DNA from: Lysobacter arenosi
GTDB lineage: Bacteria; Pseudomonadota; Gammaproteobacteria; Xanthomonadales; Xanthomonadaceae
Direction of reading: 5' to 3'
DNA: 64,000 nucleotides
Assembly (NCBI RefSeq): GCF_016613475.2
Contig: NZ_CP071517.1
Location: 1,798,001-1,862,000, forward strand
Below are positions 1-8,855 of the stretch, piece after piece. The translations under genes were made by a program, and so were the position numbers. The notes under the pieces are model-generated. The model searched no databases and was not told the DNA's origin. It worked only from the letters and a program-made list of their open reading frames with translations. The first letter of the stretch is position 1. Each line of letters opens with the position of its first letter.

Positions 1-2220
1 GAGGATCGCCTGCCCGGTCTGCAGGAAGATGGCGTCATCGATCTCGACCTGCCACCAGTCCAGCGAGATATCCAGGCCCTGGACGAAGCCCGGACTGTAG
101 ACGAAGCCCAGCGTCTTCGACGTCGACAGCTCCGGTTGCAGGTCCGGGTTGCCACCGACGGTGATGCGGATCTGCGGATTGTTCTGGTTGTACTGCGGGA
201 TGCCGGCGCATCCGGCCGGGATGTCGTTGTTGGGCGTGCCCTGCAGGCTGCCGGCACAGGGATCGGTGATCGCCGGGAACGAGTCGGCCTGGCCGGCGAA
301 CAGTTCGGAGATCGACGGTGCACGGAAGCCTTCGGACCAGTTGCCGCGAATCATCAGGTCGTCGATCGGTTTCCAACGGAAGCCGAACTTGCTGTTGAGG
401 GTGTCGCCGAAGTTGCTGTAGTCCGAGTAGCGCGTGGCCAGGCTGAAATCGAGCAGGCGCGCGAACGGCACGTCCGCCAGCACCGGAATCGCCAGCTCCA
501 GGTACGCCTCGTCGAGCTTGTAGCCGCCACGCGTCGCGGTGCGCGCGTTGCCGGTGGTGTCGCCGGAATTGATCAGCCCGTCGGGTTCGTCGTAGCCGAA
601 CTCGGTGCGGTGCTCCAGGCCGAAGGAGAACCCGAGCGCGCCACCAGGCAGGTCGAACAGGTCTCCGCCGACGTTGGCGTAGTAGGTCTTCTGCTTGTAG
701 TAGAACTCGTCGTGGGCGGTGAAGGTCGCGTAATCGATCATGTCCTGGGTCAGCGTGCCCGCACCGCCGAGCAGGTTCATCGGCACGCAGCCATCGATGA
801 CCGTGCTGGCGTCGCCGGGGACACTGACGCAGATCGGCGTGCCGGTGGCATCGATCATCGACGGGCCGATCGCATTGACCACCTTGCTGATCTGGAATAA
901 CCCGTTGGTGGTGTTGTTGGCCTTGTTGTCGCCGTAGAAGTAACCGGCCTCCCAGTCGAAGAAGCGCTCGCCGATGTCGAACGTACCCTCGAATCCGCCG
1001 TCGAACGCGAATGTGCGCACGTCCTGGTTGAACGAGCGTCCACCGGTCTCCGCCATGCGCCGGAAGATCTCGTTGACGTCGCGGCCGTAGGGGTTGTAGA
1101 TGCTGTCGGCGCTGATGAACTCGGGGTCGCCGGAGCTGGCATCGAAGGCCAGCGGCACCGCCGCCAGCAACTGTTCCGATTTGCGCTGGTTGTAGGTGAT
1201 CGTGGTCCTGAAGCGGATCTCGTCGGTGATCTCCAGCGTGCCGCTTCCGAACAGCGAGACGCGCTCCTGCGGCGTGATCAGGTAGTTGTCGGGGGCGAAG
1301 TTGTAGTTGTCCGCCAGGCCCGCGTTGGGCCGGAATCCAAGTCCCACGCCCGGCGTCGGCACGAAGAAGCCGTAGTCGTCGTTGGGCTGGGTGAAGAACG
1401 GGCCCGGATCGTTCTCGTCGACCGGCGGGCGGAAGAACGAGAAGTTGCCATCCGGCGGCGAGAAGCTGCCACCGGTACCGGGAATGGCGCCGAACACCGG
1501 CACCGCCGATTGCGGCCGGTCGCCGGCCATGACCGGCTCCTCTTTCACGTAGCCGACACCGAGCATCGTCGACCAGCGATCCGACCTCGAACCGATCAGC
1601 ACGTCATAGGACTGGCGGAAGCCGTCGCCCTTGTCGTACTGGCCCAGGTAGGCATTGGCTTCGGCGCCGTCGAAGTCCTTGCGCAGGATCACGTTGACGA
1701 CGCCGGCGATCGCATCGGAGCCGTAGATGGTGGACGCGCCGTCCTTCAGCACTTCGATGCGTTCCACGGCCGCGGTCGGGATCGTGTTGAGATCGACCGC
1801 GCCGCCCAGTCCCGTGCCACCGACCCAGCGCCGGCCGTTGACCAGCACCAGCGTGCGATTGGAACCGAGGTTGCGCAGCGACACCCGCGTCTCGCCGTTG
1901 CCGGCATTGTTGAACGCGGAGTTGAGCGTGGAGCCGTTGGCGGTGATGTTCTGGATCACATCACCGATCGAGGTCAGGCCCTGCGCCTGGATCTCGTCGC
2001 GACTGAGGCTGAAGATCGGCTGCGAGGTCTCGATGTCGGCTCGCTTGATGCGCGAGCCGGTGACTTCGATGCGATCGAGCGTGGTGGTCGTGTCTTCAGT
2101 GGCCGGCCCTGCTTGTGCAGGCGCTTCCTGCGCGCCGGCCAGCGCCGGCAGCAGTGCCAGGGTAATGCTGGCCGGCAGCGGCGCGCGCCGCAGTGACGGC
2201 CGCGAATGGCAAGGACTCAT
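1..2220 (-). CDS. TonB-dependent receptor (5' part, C-terminus cut by window edge)
   Basis: Outer-membrane receptor for active uptake of an unknown ligand with energy from TonB-ExbBD. The frame is open from an ATG at 2218-2220 (GGAGG ribosome site just upstream) to the window edge, 740 codons. It shows a signal peptide (residues 1-30, ending ALAGA), the short linker VTGSRIKRADIETSQPI typical of Xanthomonad receptors, a plug domain with VLVNGRRW and VEVLKDG-like segments (VERIEVLKDGASTIYGSDA), then aromatic-rich beta-barrel strands. The terminal strand lies outside the window. No substrate gene is adjacent, so the ligand cannot be assigned; peptides or carbohydrates are both possible for this subgroup. 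Confidence 0.93.
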   Translation of the reverse strand, partial: MSPCHSRPSLRRAPLPASITLALLPALAGAQEAPAQAGPATEDTTTTLDRIEVTGSRIKRADIETSQPIFSLSRDEIQAQGLTSIGDVIQNITANGSTLNSAFNNAGNGETRVSLRNLGSNRTLVLVNGRRWVGGTGLGGAVDLNTIPTAAVERIEVLKDGASTIYGSDAIAGVVNVILRKDFDGAEANAYLGQYDKGDGFRQSYDVLIGSRSDRWSTMLGVGYVKEEPVMAGDRPQSAVPVFGAIPGTGGSFSPPDGNFSFFRPPVDENDPGPFFTQPNDDYGFFVPTPGVGLGFRPNAGLADNYNFAPDNYLITPQERVSLFGSGTLEITDEIRFRTTITYNQRKSEQLLAAVPLAFDASSGDPEFISADSIYNPYGRDVNEIFRRMAETGGRSFNQDVRTFAFDGGFEGTFDIGERFFDWEAGYFYGDNKANNTTNGLFQISKVVNAIGPSMIDATGTPICVSVPGDASTVIDGCVPMNLLGGAGTLTQDMIDYATFTAHDEFYYKQKTYYANVGGDLFDLPGGALGFSFGLEHRTEFGYDEPDGLINSGDTTGNARTATRGGYKLDEAYLELAIPVLADVPFARLLDFSLATRYSDYSNFGDTLNSKFGFRWKPIDDLMIRGNWSEGFRAPSISELFAGQADSFPAITDPCAGSLQGTPNNDIPAGCAGIPQYNQNNPQIRITVGGNPDLQPELSTSKTLGFVYSPGFVQGLDISLDWWQVEIDDAIFLQTGQAIL

Positions 2221-2359
2221 GGTGGACCTCCGCTTTGCGTTCTGGGCGAATTAACTGCCTGTTAACGCTAAGCGCAGGTGCCATCGAAGCGCCTACCCGC
2301 GGTTGGGGAGGGTTGTTACCTGTGTTGGTATTGCTGCGTGATCTGGTGGTTTCCTTTGG

Positions 2360-2434
2360 GGAGGAGGTGGGGTGTATTCCGCGAACCTCCGCTTCGCTCC
2401 GTTTACTGTTCGCGAAATACACCCCACCGCCTCC
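2360..2434. repeat. Long inverted repeat, 27-bp arms
   Basis: Left arm 2360-2386 and right arm 2408-2434 pair at 25 of 27 positions around a 21-nt loop. One mismatch (C versus T next to CGCGAAC) could still pair as G-U in RNA. It lies about 140 bp upstream of the TonB receptor start. Too long and without a T-run for an ordinary terminator; it may be a mobile palindrome or a structured leader/attenuator. Confidence 0.85.
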
Positions 2435-2638
2435 TTCCGGAAGCTTCTACTGTTCTATTGACTTCAACTGTTGACGAGAGCGCAGTGCCCGCGTGACGCA
2501 TCCGCGCCGGTCGGACTCGCGCTGTGCCGGCCCTGGACGGTGTCCGTGCCCTCGCTCATTCGCACGTCTGCTCGGTGATCTGGGTCCCGGACGCCCGCGA
2601 AAGGAAGTGGTCGTTCCGAACCCACTCGCGCTGGTGAG

Positions 2639-2658
2639 CCCTCTCCCTCGGGAGAGGG
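2639..2658. repeat. Short palindrome CCCTCTCCC-TC-GGGAGAGGG
   Basis: A perfect 9-bp stem with a 2-nt loop, of a kind scattered through intergenic DNA of many GC-rich proteobacteria. It immediately precedes copy A of the 115-bp structured repeat. Confidence 0.7.
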
Positions 2659-2701
2659 GTTGGGAAGAGGGCCGCCGAAGACCACGCAATGAATTGCCGG
2701 A

Positions 2702-2816
2702 GCGTCGTTCGACGGGCCGGGGATTGATCCGCAGTGGGCCATGGATGGCCCACGCCCCGCATCAGACAGGATGTCTGACTAAGGGGCGGAGCAATCCCCG
2801 GGTCGGCGGACGACGC
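2702..2816. repeat. Structured intergenic repeat, copy A (115 bp)
   Basis: One of three 115-bp copies (others at 36785-36899 and 51335-51449). Ends are inverted (GCGTCGT.. / ..ACGACGC), inside them GGGGATTG pairs with CAATCCCC, and two inner hairpins follow. In this copy hairpin 1 is GTGGGCCAT-GG-ATGGCCCAC (2734-2753), while the other copies have GCGGGACAT-GG-ATGTCCCGC, so both sides of two base pairs changed together. Confidence 0.85.
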
Positions 2817-2864
2817 CACAACGGAGCAGGAACGCCGACAAGAGCAACGGCAAAGTCAAAATGG

Positions 2865-2884
2865 ATCCCGGCGTTCGCCGGGAC
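2865..2884. repeat. REP-like palindrome
   Basis: ATCCCGGC-gttc-GCCGGGAc, followed by gacgg; nearly the same as the element at 38230-38249. It sits 7 bp beyond the hutU stop codon and may act as an mRNA 3' end structure. Confidence 0.75.
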
Positions 2885-2890
2885 GACGGA

Positions 2891-4555
2891 TCAGACCATC
2901 GGCAGCTTCAAGCCCTGTTCCTTCGCGCACGCCTTGGCGATGTCGTAGCCCGCGTCTGCGTGGCGCATCACGCCCGTACCCGGATCGTTCCAGAGGACGC
3001 GTGCAATGCGCTTGTCGGCTTCCTCGCTGCCATCGCACACGATCACCACGCCCGAGTGCTGCGAGTAACCCATGCCGACACCGCCACCGTGGTGCAGCGA
3101 CACCCACGTCGCACCGCCGGCGACGTTGAGCATCGCGTTGAGCAGCGGCCAATCGCTGACCGCATCGCTGCCGTCCTTCATCGCCTCGGTCTCGCGGTTG
3201 GGCGACGCCACCGAACCACTGTCGAGATGATCGCGACCGATCACCACCGGCGCCTTCAGCTCGCCATTGCGCACCATCTCGTTGAACGCCAGGCCGAGCT
3301 TGTGGCGCAGGCCCAGGCCGACCCAGCAGATGCGCGCCGGCAGGCCCTGGAAGCTGATGCGCTCACGCGCCATGTCGAGCCAGCGGTGCAGGTGCGCGTC
3401 ATCGGGGATGAGTTCCTTGACTTTGGCGTCGGTCTTGTAGATGTCCTCCGGATCGCCACTCAGCGCGACCCAGCGGAACGGGCCGACACCACGACAGAAC
3501 AGCGGACGCACGTAGGCCGGGACGAAGCCCGGGAAGTCGAACGCGTTCTCGCAGCCCTCGTCCTTGGCCATCTGGCGGATGTTGTTGCCGTAGTCGAACA
3601 CCGGGATGCCCATGTCCTCGAATGCGAGCATCGCCTCGACGTGCGTGCGCATCGACTTCTTGGCGGCATCGCGCACGCGACCCGGATCCTCGACCTGCAT
3701 GCGCTGCCACTGCTCCACGCTCCAGCCGATCGGCAGGTAACCGTGGACCGGATCGTGCGCGCTGGTCTGGTCGGTGACCGCATCCGGACGCACACCGCGG
3801 CGCACCAGCTCCGGCAGGATCTCGGCGGCGTTGCCCAGCAGCGCGATCGATTTCGCTTCGCCCGACTCGCAGTACTTCTCGATGCGCGCCAGCGCGTCAT
3901 CGAGGTCGCTGGCCTGCTCGTCGACGTAGCGCGTGCGCAGGCGCATGTCGATGCGGCTCTGCTGGCATTCGATGTTGAGGCTGCACGCACCGGCCAGCGA
4001 CGCCGCCAGCGGCTGCGCGCCGCCCATGCCACCCAGGCCGGCGGTGAGGATCCACTTGCCCTTGAGGCTGCCGCCGTAGTGCTGGCGGCCCATCTCGACG
4101 AAGGTTTCGTAGGTGCCCTGGACGATGCCCTGGCTGCCGATGTAGATCCAGCTGCCGGCGGTCATCTGCCCGTACATCATCAGGCCCTTCTTATCGAGCG
4201 CGTTGAAGTGCTCCCACGTTGCCCAGTGCGGCACCAGGTTGGAATTGGCCAGCAACACGCGCGGCGCATCGGCATGGGTCGGGAACACGCCCACCGGCTT
4301 GCCGGATTGGATCAGCAGGGTCTCGTTGTCTTCCAGCTCGCGCAGCGACTTGAGGATCGCGTCGTAGCTCTCCCAGTCGCGCGCGGCGCGGCCGATGCCG
4401 CCGTAGACCACCAGCTCGGTCGGGCTCTCGGCGACTTCGGCGTCGAGGTTGTTCTGGATCATCCGATAGGCGGCTTCGCTCAGCCACGACTTGCAGCTCA
4501 ACTCGGTTCCGCGCGGGGCACGGATGACGCGGGAAGGATCTTTGCGGGTGGACAT
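2891..4555 (-). CDS. hutU: Urocanate hydratase
   Basis: Cytoplasmic NAD+-dependent enzyme of histidine degradation: urocanate plus water gives 4-imidazolone-5-propionate. The 554-residue length matches the family (about 555). The dinucleotide motif GLGGMGGAQ is at about residues 173-181, and the active-site cysteine is expected in [12 protein letters not shown] near residue 410, which is present. The ATG at 4553-4555 has a weak CCGGAG site. The next pathway steps, hutI and hutF, lie 6-8 kb away, and hutH and hutG are not in the window, so the pathway is dispersed. A TetR gene diverges upstream and could share the control region. Confidence 0.97.
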   Translation of the reverse strand: MSTRKDPSRVIRAPRGTELSCKSWLSEAAYRMIQNNLDAEVAESPTELVVYGGIGRAARDWESYDAILKSLRELEDNETLLIQSGKPVGVFPTHADAPRVLLANSNLVPHWATWEHFNALDKKGLMMYGQMTAGSWIYIGSQGIVQGTYETFVEMGRQHYGGSLKGKWILTAGLGGMGGAQPLAASLAGACSLNIECQQSRIDMRLRTRYVDEQASDLDDALARIEKYCESGEAKSIALLGNAAEILPELVRRGVRPDAVTDQTSAHDPVHGYLPIGWSVEQWQRMQVEDPGRVRDAAKKSMRTHVEAMLAFEDMGIPVFDYGNNIRQMAKDEGCENAFDFPGFVPAYVRPLFCRGVGPFRWVALSGDPEDIYKTDAKVKELIPDDAHLHRWLDMARERISFQGLPARICWVGLGLRHKLGLAFNEMVRNGELKAPVVIGRDHLDSGSVASPNRETEAMKDGSDAVSDWPLLNAMLNVAGGATWVSLHHGGGVGMGYSQHSGVVIVCDGSEEADKRIARVLWNDPGTGVMRHADAGYDIAKACAKEQGLKLPMV

Positions 4556-4710
4556 CGGACGACTCCGGCAGGCGGCGGGCCGGCCATGCGGGGGGCATGG
4601 CCGCAGTGAAGGACTGGAAAGGAATTATCGCGCCCGGTGTGCGGCGCGGTGTCGCCGACGGAGCGCAAACCACGCCTTTCGAGCATCTTGCGAGCCTCGG
4701 GGAGCAGTTT

Positions 4711-4727
4711 TGTATACGCTGTATACA
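4711..4727. promoter_or_regulatory. Palindromic operator over the tetR start
   Basis: TGTATACGCTGTATACA: perfect 7-bp arms with a 3-nt centre, whose last base is the A of the tetR ATG. TetR proteins commonly bind such dyads in their own promoter, so this is the probable autoregulatory operator. GTATAC may also act as the -10 box. Whether it also controls hutU, whose start is 155 bp away, is unknown. Confidence 0.7.
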
Positions 4728-5323
4728 TGAGCCGATCCAATCACCCGGTCAGCGACACCGCCACCCGCATCCTGCGCGCGGCGCAGGCACTGTTCGACCG
4801 CGAGGGTGCGCAGGGCGTCAGCATGCGCCGTGTCGCCGCCGCTGTCGGTGTGACGCCGATGGCGATCTATCGACACTTCCCCAATCGCGAGTCGTTGCTC
4901 AAGCGCATGAGCGACGACAGCTTCGACGCGATCGCACGTCACTGGCATGCGCGCGGCAGCGGTGGTGACGTCGGCGAACGATTGCTGGCGGTGCAGCGCA
5001 TCTACCTCGATTTCGCCCTCGCCTACCCGCACCGCTTCGATTACGCCTTCTCGACCCCGCGCAACGACGCACGACGATTCCCGGAGGACTTCCACGCGCG
5101 CCTGTCGCCGACCCTCAACGTCGTCGCCGACGCGGTTGCCGACGCGATGCGCGCCGGCCTGCTGCGCACGGACGATGTCTGGGATGTGACGATGACGCTA
5201 TGGGCACACACCCATGGCCTGATCGCGCTGTACCGCGCCGGACGTTTCAGTTTCGACGAGGCCGCATTCCGCCGCTACTACGATGCTTCGCTGCAGCGGC
5301 TGATGACGGGTCTGCAACGGTAG
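4727..5323 (+). CDS. TetR/AcrR family regulator with WHG domain
   Basis: A 198-residue repressor. The N-terminal helix-turn-helix spans about residues 10-58 (SMRRVAAAVGVTPMAIYRHF). The C-terminal ligand domain carries WAHTHGLIALYRAGRFS, the signature of the TetR WHG domain. The start is chosen at 4727 because the protein begins just before the first HTH helix and an operator-like palindrome ends on that ATG; there is no Shine-Dalgarno, suggesting a leaderless mRNA. It diverges from hutU (171 bp apart), but a role in histidine control is only a guess since hut repressors are usually GntR-type HutC. Confidence 0.9.
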   Translation: MSRSNHPVSDTATRILRAAQALFDREGAQGVSMRRVAAAVGVTPMAIYRHFPNRESLLKRMSDDSFDAIARHWHARGSGGDVGERLLAVQRIYLDFALAYPHRFDYAFSTPRNDARRFPEDFHARLSPTLNVVADAVADAMRAGLLRTDDVWDVTMTLWAHTHGLIALYRAGRFSFDEAAFRRYYDASLQRLMTGLQR

Positions 5324-5333
5324 GCGCCCGCTC

Positions 5334-5804
5334 CTACGGAATCCGCACGCGCGGTTCCACCGGCGGAATATCGTTCGGCGGCGGTGGCTCCGGCGTCGGT
5401 TCGGCTTCGATCCGATCGAGTTCGCGTTCCTTGCCCACACGCCAGGCATCGTGATCGGCCTGCTTCTGGTCGAATTCCTGACGAAGCTCGTTGCTGCGCG
5501 TGGGTTCGGCACCGCGCTCGCGGTCCAGGCGCGCGCGATCGTTCTGCAATTGCTGGTCGCCTCGGTCGATATCGCTACGCACGCCGTCGGCCTGGACGCG
5601 GCGACTGGCCGCGTCGATGTCGCGCCCCAGCTTGGCGGCGTCGTTGCCGGCACGCGTGGGCTTGCTGCTCACCGGCGAGGTTGGTGGCGGTATTGGCGCG
5701 ACCAGCGGCCTGGGTTGCAGCGAGTTCGACTGTGCCTGCGCATACGACGATGCCGCCAGCAACGTGGCAAACACCATTGGCAGCGCCAGGTTCATGCGCG
5801 GCAT
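5334..5804 (-). CDS. Secreted charged coiled-coil-like protein, unknown function
   Basis: 156 residues. After a signal peptide (MNLALPMVFATLLAASSYAQA) comes a proline-rich stretch, then a highly charged region rich in Asp, Arg and Gln (about residues 60-125, for example DRARLDRERGAE) likely to be helical, and a proline-rich tail (PEPPPPNDIPPVEP). It starts 13 nt after the stop of the secreted gene at 5818, so the two are probably cotranscribed. The ATG at 5795 is an alternative start. No family recognised; periplasmic location is inferred. Confidence 0.6.
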   Translation of the reverse strand: MPRMNLALPMVFATLLAASSYAQAQSNSLQPRPLVAPIPPPTSPVSSKPTRAGNDAAKLGRDIDAASRRVQADGVRSDIDRGDQQLQNDRARLDRERGAEPTRSNELRQEFDQKQADHDAWRVGKERELDRIEAEPTPEPPPPNDIPPVEPRVRIP

Positions 5805-5817
5805 CACGTCCAGTGCG

Positions 5818-6186
5818 TCACTTGATCGAGGGATCAAGGCGACGAAGGGCGTCGGCGATGTCCACCTGGCCGGTGCGGTCAAGGTCATCGCGGCCATAGG
5901 AGCGCCCCGGACCCTGCGCGCACGCCGGCTTGCCGGTCTTGCGGTCGGCGGTGCGGATGCGCGAGCCGGTGTATTGCAGGCAGTTGTACGGAGCCTGCTC
6001 GGCGAGCTTGTCGCCAGGAACGTTGCTGGCCGTGGCGTCGGCCTGACCGAAGTCGGCCTGTGCGGCCAACTGCGTATCGGCCTGCGCCGGCGCGGTGGCC
6101 TGAGTGGCCGGAGCGGACTGCGCGGAGACCGCGAACGAGGATGCCAGCAGGCATGCCGCGATCAGGGTGGGGGTCATGCGGTTCAT
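5818..6186 (-). CDS. Small secreted protein, unknown function
   Basis: 122 residues with a clear signal peptide (MNRMTPTLIAACLLASSFAVSAQ), an Ala/Gln/Thr-rich linker and a conserved-looking C-terminal part, YNCLQYTGSRIRT followed by DRKTGKPACAQGPGRSYGR. The two cysteines could form a disulfide in the periplasm. An AAAGGTG site precedes the ATG. First gene of a likely two-gene unit with the coiled-coil-like gene at 5334-5804. I do not recognise the family. Confidence 0.65.
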   Translation of the reverse strand: MNRMTPTLIAACLLASSFAVSAQSAPATQATAPAQADTQLAAQADFGQADATASNVPGDKLAEQAPYNCLQYTGSRIRTADRKTGKPACAQGPGRSYGRDDLDRTGQVDIADALRRLDPSIK

Positions 6187-6300
6187 GGCATCACCTTTGG
6201 CATCTATGCCAGGGGTACAGCGGCAGGCATTGCCGCGATTCCACGATACGCCGGGGCCGCGGCAAAGGCGGTTGCGTGGGTGCCGGCGTTTAAGCGTTCG

Positions 6301-6864
6301 TCAGGCTTGTGGACAGGTCGCCTGGCGGCCTTCACGGAACGCGACCGCCTCGGCCTCGCCGACCGGACGCGGCTCGAGGCCATCATCGAACAGCACCCGC
6401 CACACGCCGTCCGCCCCGCGGTGCCAGACCGAGTTGAAGGCACCGATGCGGTAGCGATGCTCGGCCTTCGGGTCGGGATCCTCGAACAGCGACGGGCCGC
6501 TCGACCAGGCGATGTCGCCGACGCCCCCTATCGTGGTCCGCGTCGGGTACCAGGCGAGCTTGAAGCGCTTGCCTGCGATGATCCCGGTCCAGCGCCGGGT
6601 GATCAGGTCGCGGCCGCGGGTCGGCTCCGGGCCGCTGGCACCGAAGGCCGCGTCCGGTTCCAGGTGCGAGGCGAATGCCGCGGCGTCGTGATCGGCCACC
6701 GATTGGGCAAAGCTCAGTTCGCGTGCCCAGACCTGGCATTCCTCGGCGCTCAGGCGCGCTGTCGGAACCGGCTTGGTCGGCTGCTGCGCACCGGCGGAAG
6801 CGAACACGAACAGCAGGGCAACGCTTGCCAGACCGGTTGCGTGACGAACTGCCAGTGGCTTCAT
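6301..6864 (-). CDS. Secreted NTF2-like (DUF4440/SnoaL-type) protein
   Basis: 187 residues. A signal peptide (to about residue 26, FASAGAQ) is followed by a domain with the NTF2-fold pattern: a helix with CQVWARELSFAQSVADHDAAAFASHL, a strand with AFGASGPEPTRGRDLITRRW, and late strands SVWHRGADGVWRVLFDDG. This fold is used by small enzymes and binding proteins, so the ligand cannot be read from sequence. The start is supported by an AGGAG ribosome site at 6 nt. It diverges from the NPP gene. Confidence 0.7.
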   Translation of the reverse strand: MKPLAVRHATGLASVALLFVFASAGAQQPTKPVPTARLSAEECQVWARELSFAQSVADHDAAAFASHLEPDAAFGASGPEPTRGRDLITRRWTGIIAGKRFKLAWYPTRTTIGGVGDIAWSSGPSLFEDPDPKAEHRYRIGAFNSVWHRGADGVWRVLFDDGLEPRPVGEAEAVAFREGRQATCPQA

Positions 6865-6950
6865 GACGGCGCTCCTCGGACGAGGCGCCACTATCGGCAA
6901 GGTTGCCGCCCGCGACCAGCGACGAAAGTCATGCCGCAACACAGGCTGGC

Positions 6951-6956
6951 TATCAT
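6951..6956 (+). promoter_or_regulatory. -10 box, probable leaderless transcript (NPP gene)
   Basis: TATCAT lies 6 nt before the ATG at 6963, which would put the transcription start at or next to the start codon. No Shine-Dalgarno is seen. The -35 is poor. Confidence 0.45.
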
Positions 6957-6962
6957 CGCCCG

Positions 6963-8240
6963 ATGCCCTCGATACGTTTCGCGGCCGCGGCCGCCTGCCT
7001 CGCCCTCGCTTCTGCCCTGTCCGGCTGTACCACTGCCCCGCCGCACGCAGCGGTGGCGTCCGCGTCGGCGACGTTGCCGGCCCGCGCCGACAGCCTGTTG
7101 CTGGTATCCATCGACGGCTTCCGTGCCGACTACCTCGACCGGGGCATCACCCCCAACCTGGCGCGCATCGCCGCGCAGGGCGTGCGCGCGCAGTGGATGA
7201 ACCCGTCCTACCCGTCGCTGACCTTCCCCAATCACTACACGCTGGTCACGGGGCTGCGCCCGGACCATCACGGCATCGTCCACAACAGCATGTGGGAAGA
7301 CCGGCTGGGCACGTTCCGGGCGTCCGACCGGACCGCCGTGGGGACCTCGCAGTGGTGGGGCGGCGAGCCGATATGGGTCGGTGCGGACAAGGCCGGGCTG
7401 CGCACCGCGACGATGTTCTGGCCCGGTAGCGAAGCACCGATCAAGGGCCGCCGACCGCAACGCTGGATGCCATTCGACAAGAACCTCAGCGCCGACGCTC
7501 GCGTCGACCAGGTTCTGGCGTGGCTGGACGAACCGGCTTCGACGCGTCCGCAACTGGCGACGCTGTACTTCGACCAGCTCGATGTCGCCGGTCACGACCA
7601 CGGGCCGGATTCACCGCAGGTGCAACAGACGATCATCGAACTCGATGCCGCGATCGGTCGCCTGCTCGATCGCCTCGATGCGCGCGACCAGCTCGATCGC
7701 ATCAACCTGATCATCGTCTCCGACCACGGCATGGCCAGCGTCGGCCCGGGCCACGTAATCGCGGTGGAGGACATGGTCGCGCCCGAAGACGCCACCGTCG
7801 TCTCTGTCGGCCAGTCGATCGGCATCGCGCCCAAACGCGGGCGCAAGGCAATGGTGGAGAAGCAGCTGCTCGGCGAACACGCGCAGTACGACTGCTGGCG
7901 CAAGGACGAACTGCCCGAACGCTGGCACTACGGCAGCAATCCGCGCGTGCCGGCGATCATTTGCCAGATGCACGAAGGCTGGGACGCCTTGGCGCGGGAA
8001 AAGGTCACCGAGCGTCCGCCCGGCATCACCCGCGGCTCGCACGGTTTCGATCCGGCACTGCCGTCGATGCGGGCGATCTTCCTGGCCCGCGGCCCGTCGT
8101 TCCGCCAAGGTGCGGTGTTGCCCGCGTTCGACAACGTCGATGTCTATCCACTGCTGGCCAGGCTGCTGAAGGTCGCGCCTGCTCCCAATGATGGCGATCC
8201 GGCGACGTTGTTGCCGGCATTGCGAGACCAGGGGCGCTGA
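6963..8240 (+). CDS. NPP-type nucleotide pyrophosphatase/phosphodiesterase lipoprotein
   Basis: 425-residue member of the alkaline phosphatase superfamily. A lipobox (ALSGC, Cys at about 23) makes it a membrane-anchored periplasmic protein. Metal ligands and nucleophile are visible: SIDGFRADYL (first Asp), NPSYPSLTFPNHYTLVTG (catalytic Thr in LTFPNHY), DQLDVAGHDHGP, and VSDHGM. This pattern matches the Xanthomonas NPP, which hydrolyses nucleotide phosphodiester bonds. It probably scavenges nucleotides. It is followed by the tautomerase gene, but a 98-bp gap argues against tight coupling. Confidence 0.92.
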   Translation: MPSIRFAAAAACLALASALSGCTTAPPHAAVASASATLPARADSLLLVSIDGFRADYLDRGITPNLARIAAQGVRAQWMNPSYPSLTFPNHYTLVTGLRPDHHGIVHNSMWEDRLGTFRASDRTAVGTSQWWGGEPIWVGADKAGLRTATMFWPGSEAPIKGRRPQRWMPFDKNLSADARVDQVLAWLDEPASTRPQLATLYFDQLDVAGHDHGPDSPQVQQTIIELDAAIGRLLDRLDARDQLDRINLIIVSDHGMASVGPGHVIAVEDMVAPEDATVVSVGQSIGIAPKRGRKAMVEKQLLGEHAQYDCWRKDELPERWHYGSNPRVPAIICQMHEGWDALAREKVTERPPGITRGSHGFDPALPSMRAIFLARGPSFRQGAVLPAFDNVDVYPLLARLLKVAPAPNDGDPATLLPALRDQGR

Positions 8241-8338
8241 GCCTAGCCGCTCTGGCTGCAAGGGCTGACCGGCCCACCCGGAAGTCTCCGTTCGAAAAGG
8301 TGAGTGCGTACGCGCCGCCGCTTGCGGATCTCCCTGCC

Positions 8339-8737
8339 ATGCCCATGATCGACATCTACGCTTCGCCCGGCACGTTTGCCGATCCCGCGCGTCTGGCTCG
8401 CGAAGCCGCCAGTGAGCTCATGGCGGCGGAACAGTTGCCCGACCTTCCGATATTCCGTGCGAATACCGCTGCCTTCGTGCACGACGTGCAGTTCCTCGCA
8501 GATGTCAACGGCGACGGCGCCTGCGTCCGCGTACAGGTGCTGACGCCTCACGGCGCGCTTGATCGCGACAAGCAGAGGGATGCGGTCGCTCGCCTCACGA
8601 CACTCGTGGCTGCCTCCAGCGCCGTGCCTGCGGATCGCGTGTGGGTACTGCTGACGGAAGCCACAGAGGGTGGCTGGGGCATTGGAGGCCACGCGCTGGG
8701 TGCGGAAGACATCGCCGCGGTCGTGAACCAGGCATAG
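8339..8737 (+). CDS. Tautomerase family protein
   Basis: 132 residues beginning Met-Pro; in the tautomerase superfamily the proline exposed by Met removal is the catalytic base, which is why this ATG is chosen over a GTG 39 nt upstream (8300). The fold reads as two beta-alpha-beta halves (PMIDIYASPGTF ... VWVLLTEATEGGWGIGG), close to the longer MIF/4-oxalocrotonate tautomerase-like proteins. The substrate is not predictable. The ribosome site is weak for the chosen start. Confidence 0.75.
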   Translation: MPMIDIYASPGTFADPARLAREAASELMAAEQLPDLPIFRANTAAFVHDVQFLADVNGDGACVRVQVLTPHGALDRDKQRDAVARLTTLVAASSAVPADRVWVLLTEATEGGWGIGGHALGAEDIAAVVNQA

Positions 8738-8843
8738 GCACCCGTTGTCCCGGGCAAAGCGAGCGACCGGCCGTCCAGCAGCGTCCGGCGGGCCACTCCA
8801 CGTCCATGTCCGAATCCGGCCAGTCGATGCCCCGCGTCGGTGC

Positions 8844-8849
8844 TAGCCT
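8844..8849 (+). promoter_or_regulatory. -10-like box before ada/alkA, probable leaderless start
   Basis: TAGCCT ends 6 nt before the ATG at 8856; no ribosome site is visible, matching the leaderless pattern seen at several other genes here. Confidence 0.35.
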
Positions 8850-8855
8850 GCACCC

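Larger units (their letters stand above)
2221..2890. other. 670-bp intergenic region rich in palindromes
   Basis: This spacer between the TonB receptor and the end of hutU holds no convincing gene. It contains a long stem-loop (2360-2434), a CCCTCTCCC/GGGAGAGGG palindrome (2639-2658), copy A of a 115-bp structured repeat (2702-2816) and a REP-like palindrome (2865-2884). Short reading frames on both strands follow the palindromes and look spurious. Confidence 0.8.

Noticed and set aside
2556..2819. Small minus-strand frame through copy A of the repeat
   Set aside because: Equivalent frames appear in copies B and C only because the repeat is conserved; substitutions preserve base pairing rather than codons.
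2861..4609. 582-codon plus-strand frame opposite hutU
   Set aside because: hutU on the other strand has full-length family similarity; the frame is a His/Arg/Ala-rich shadow.
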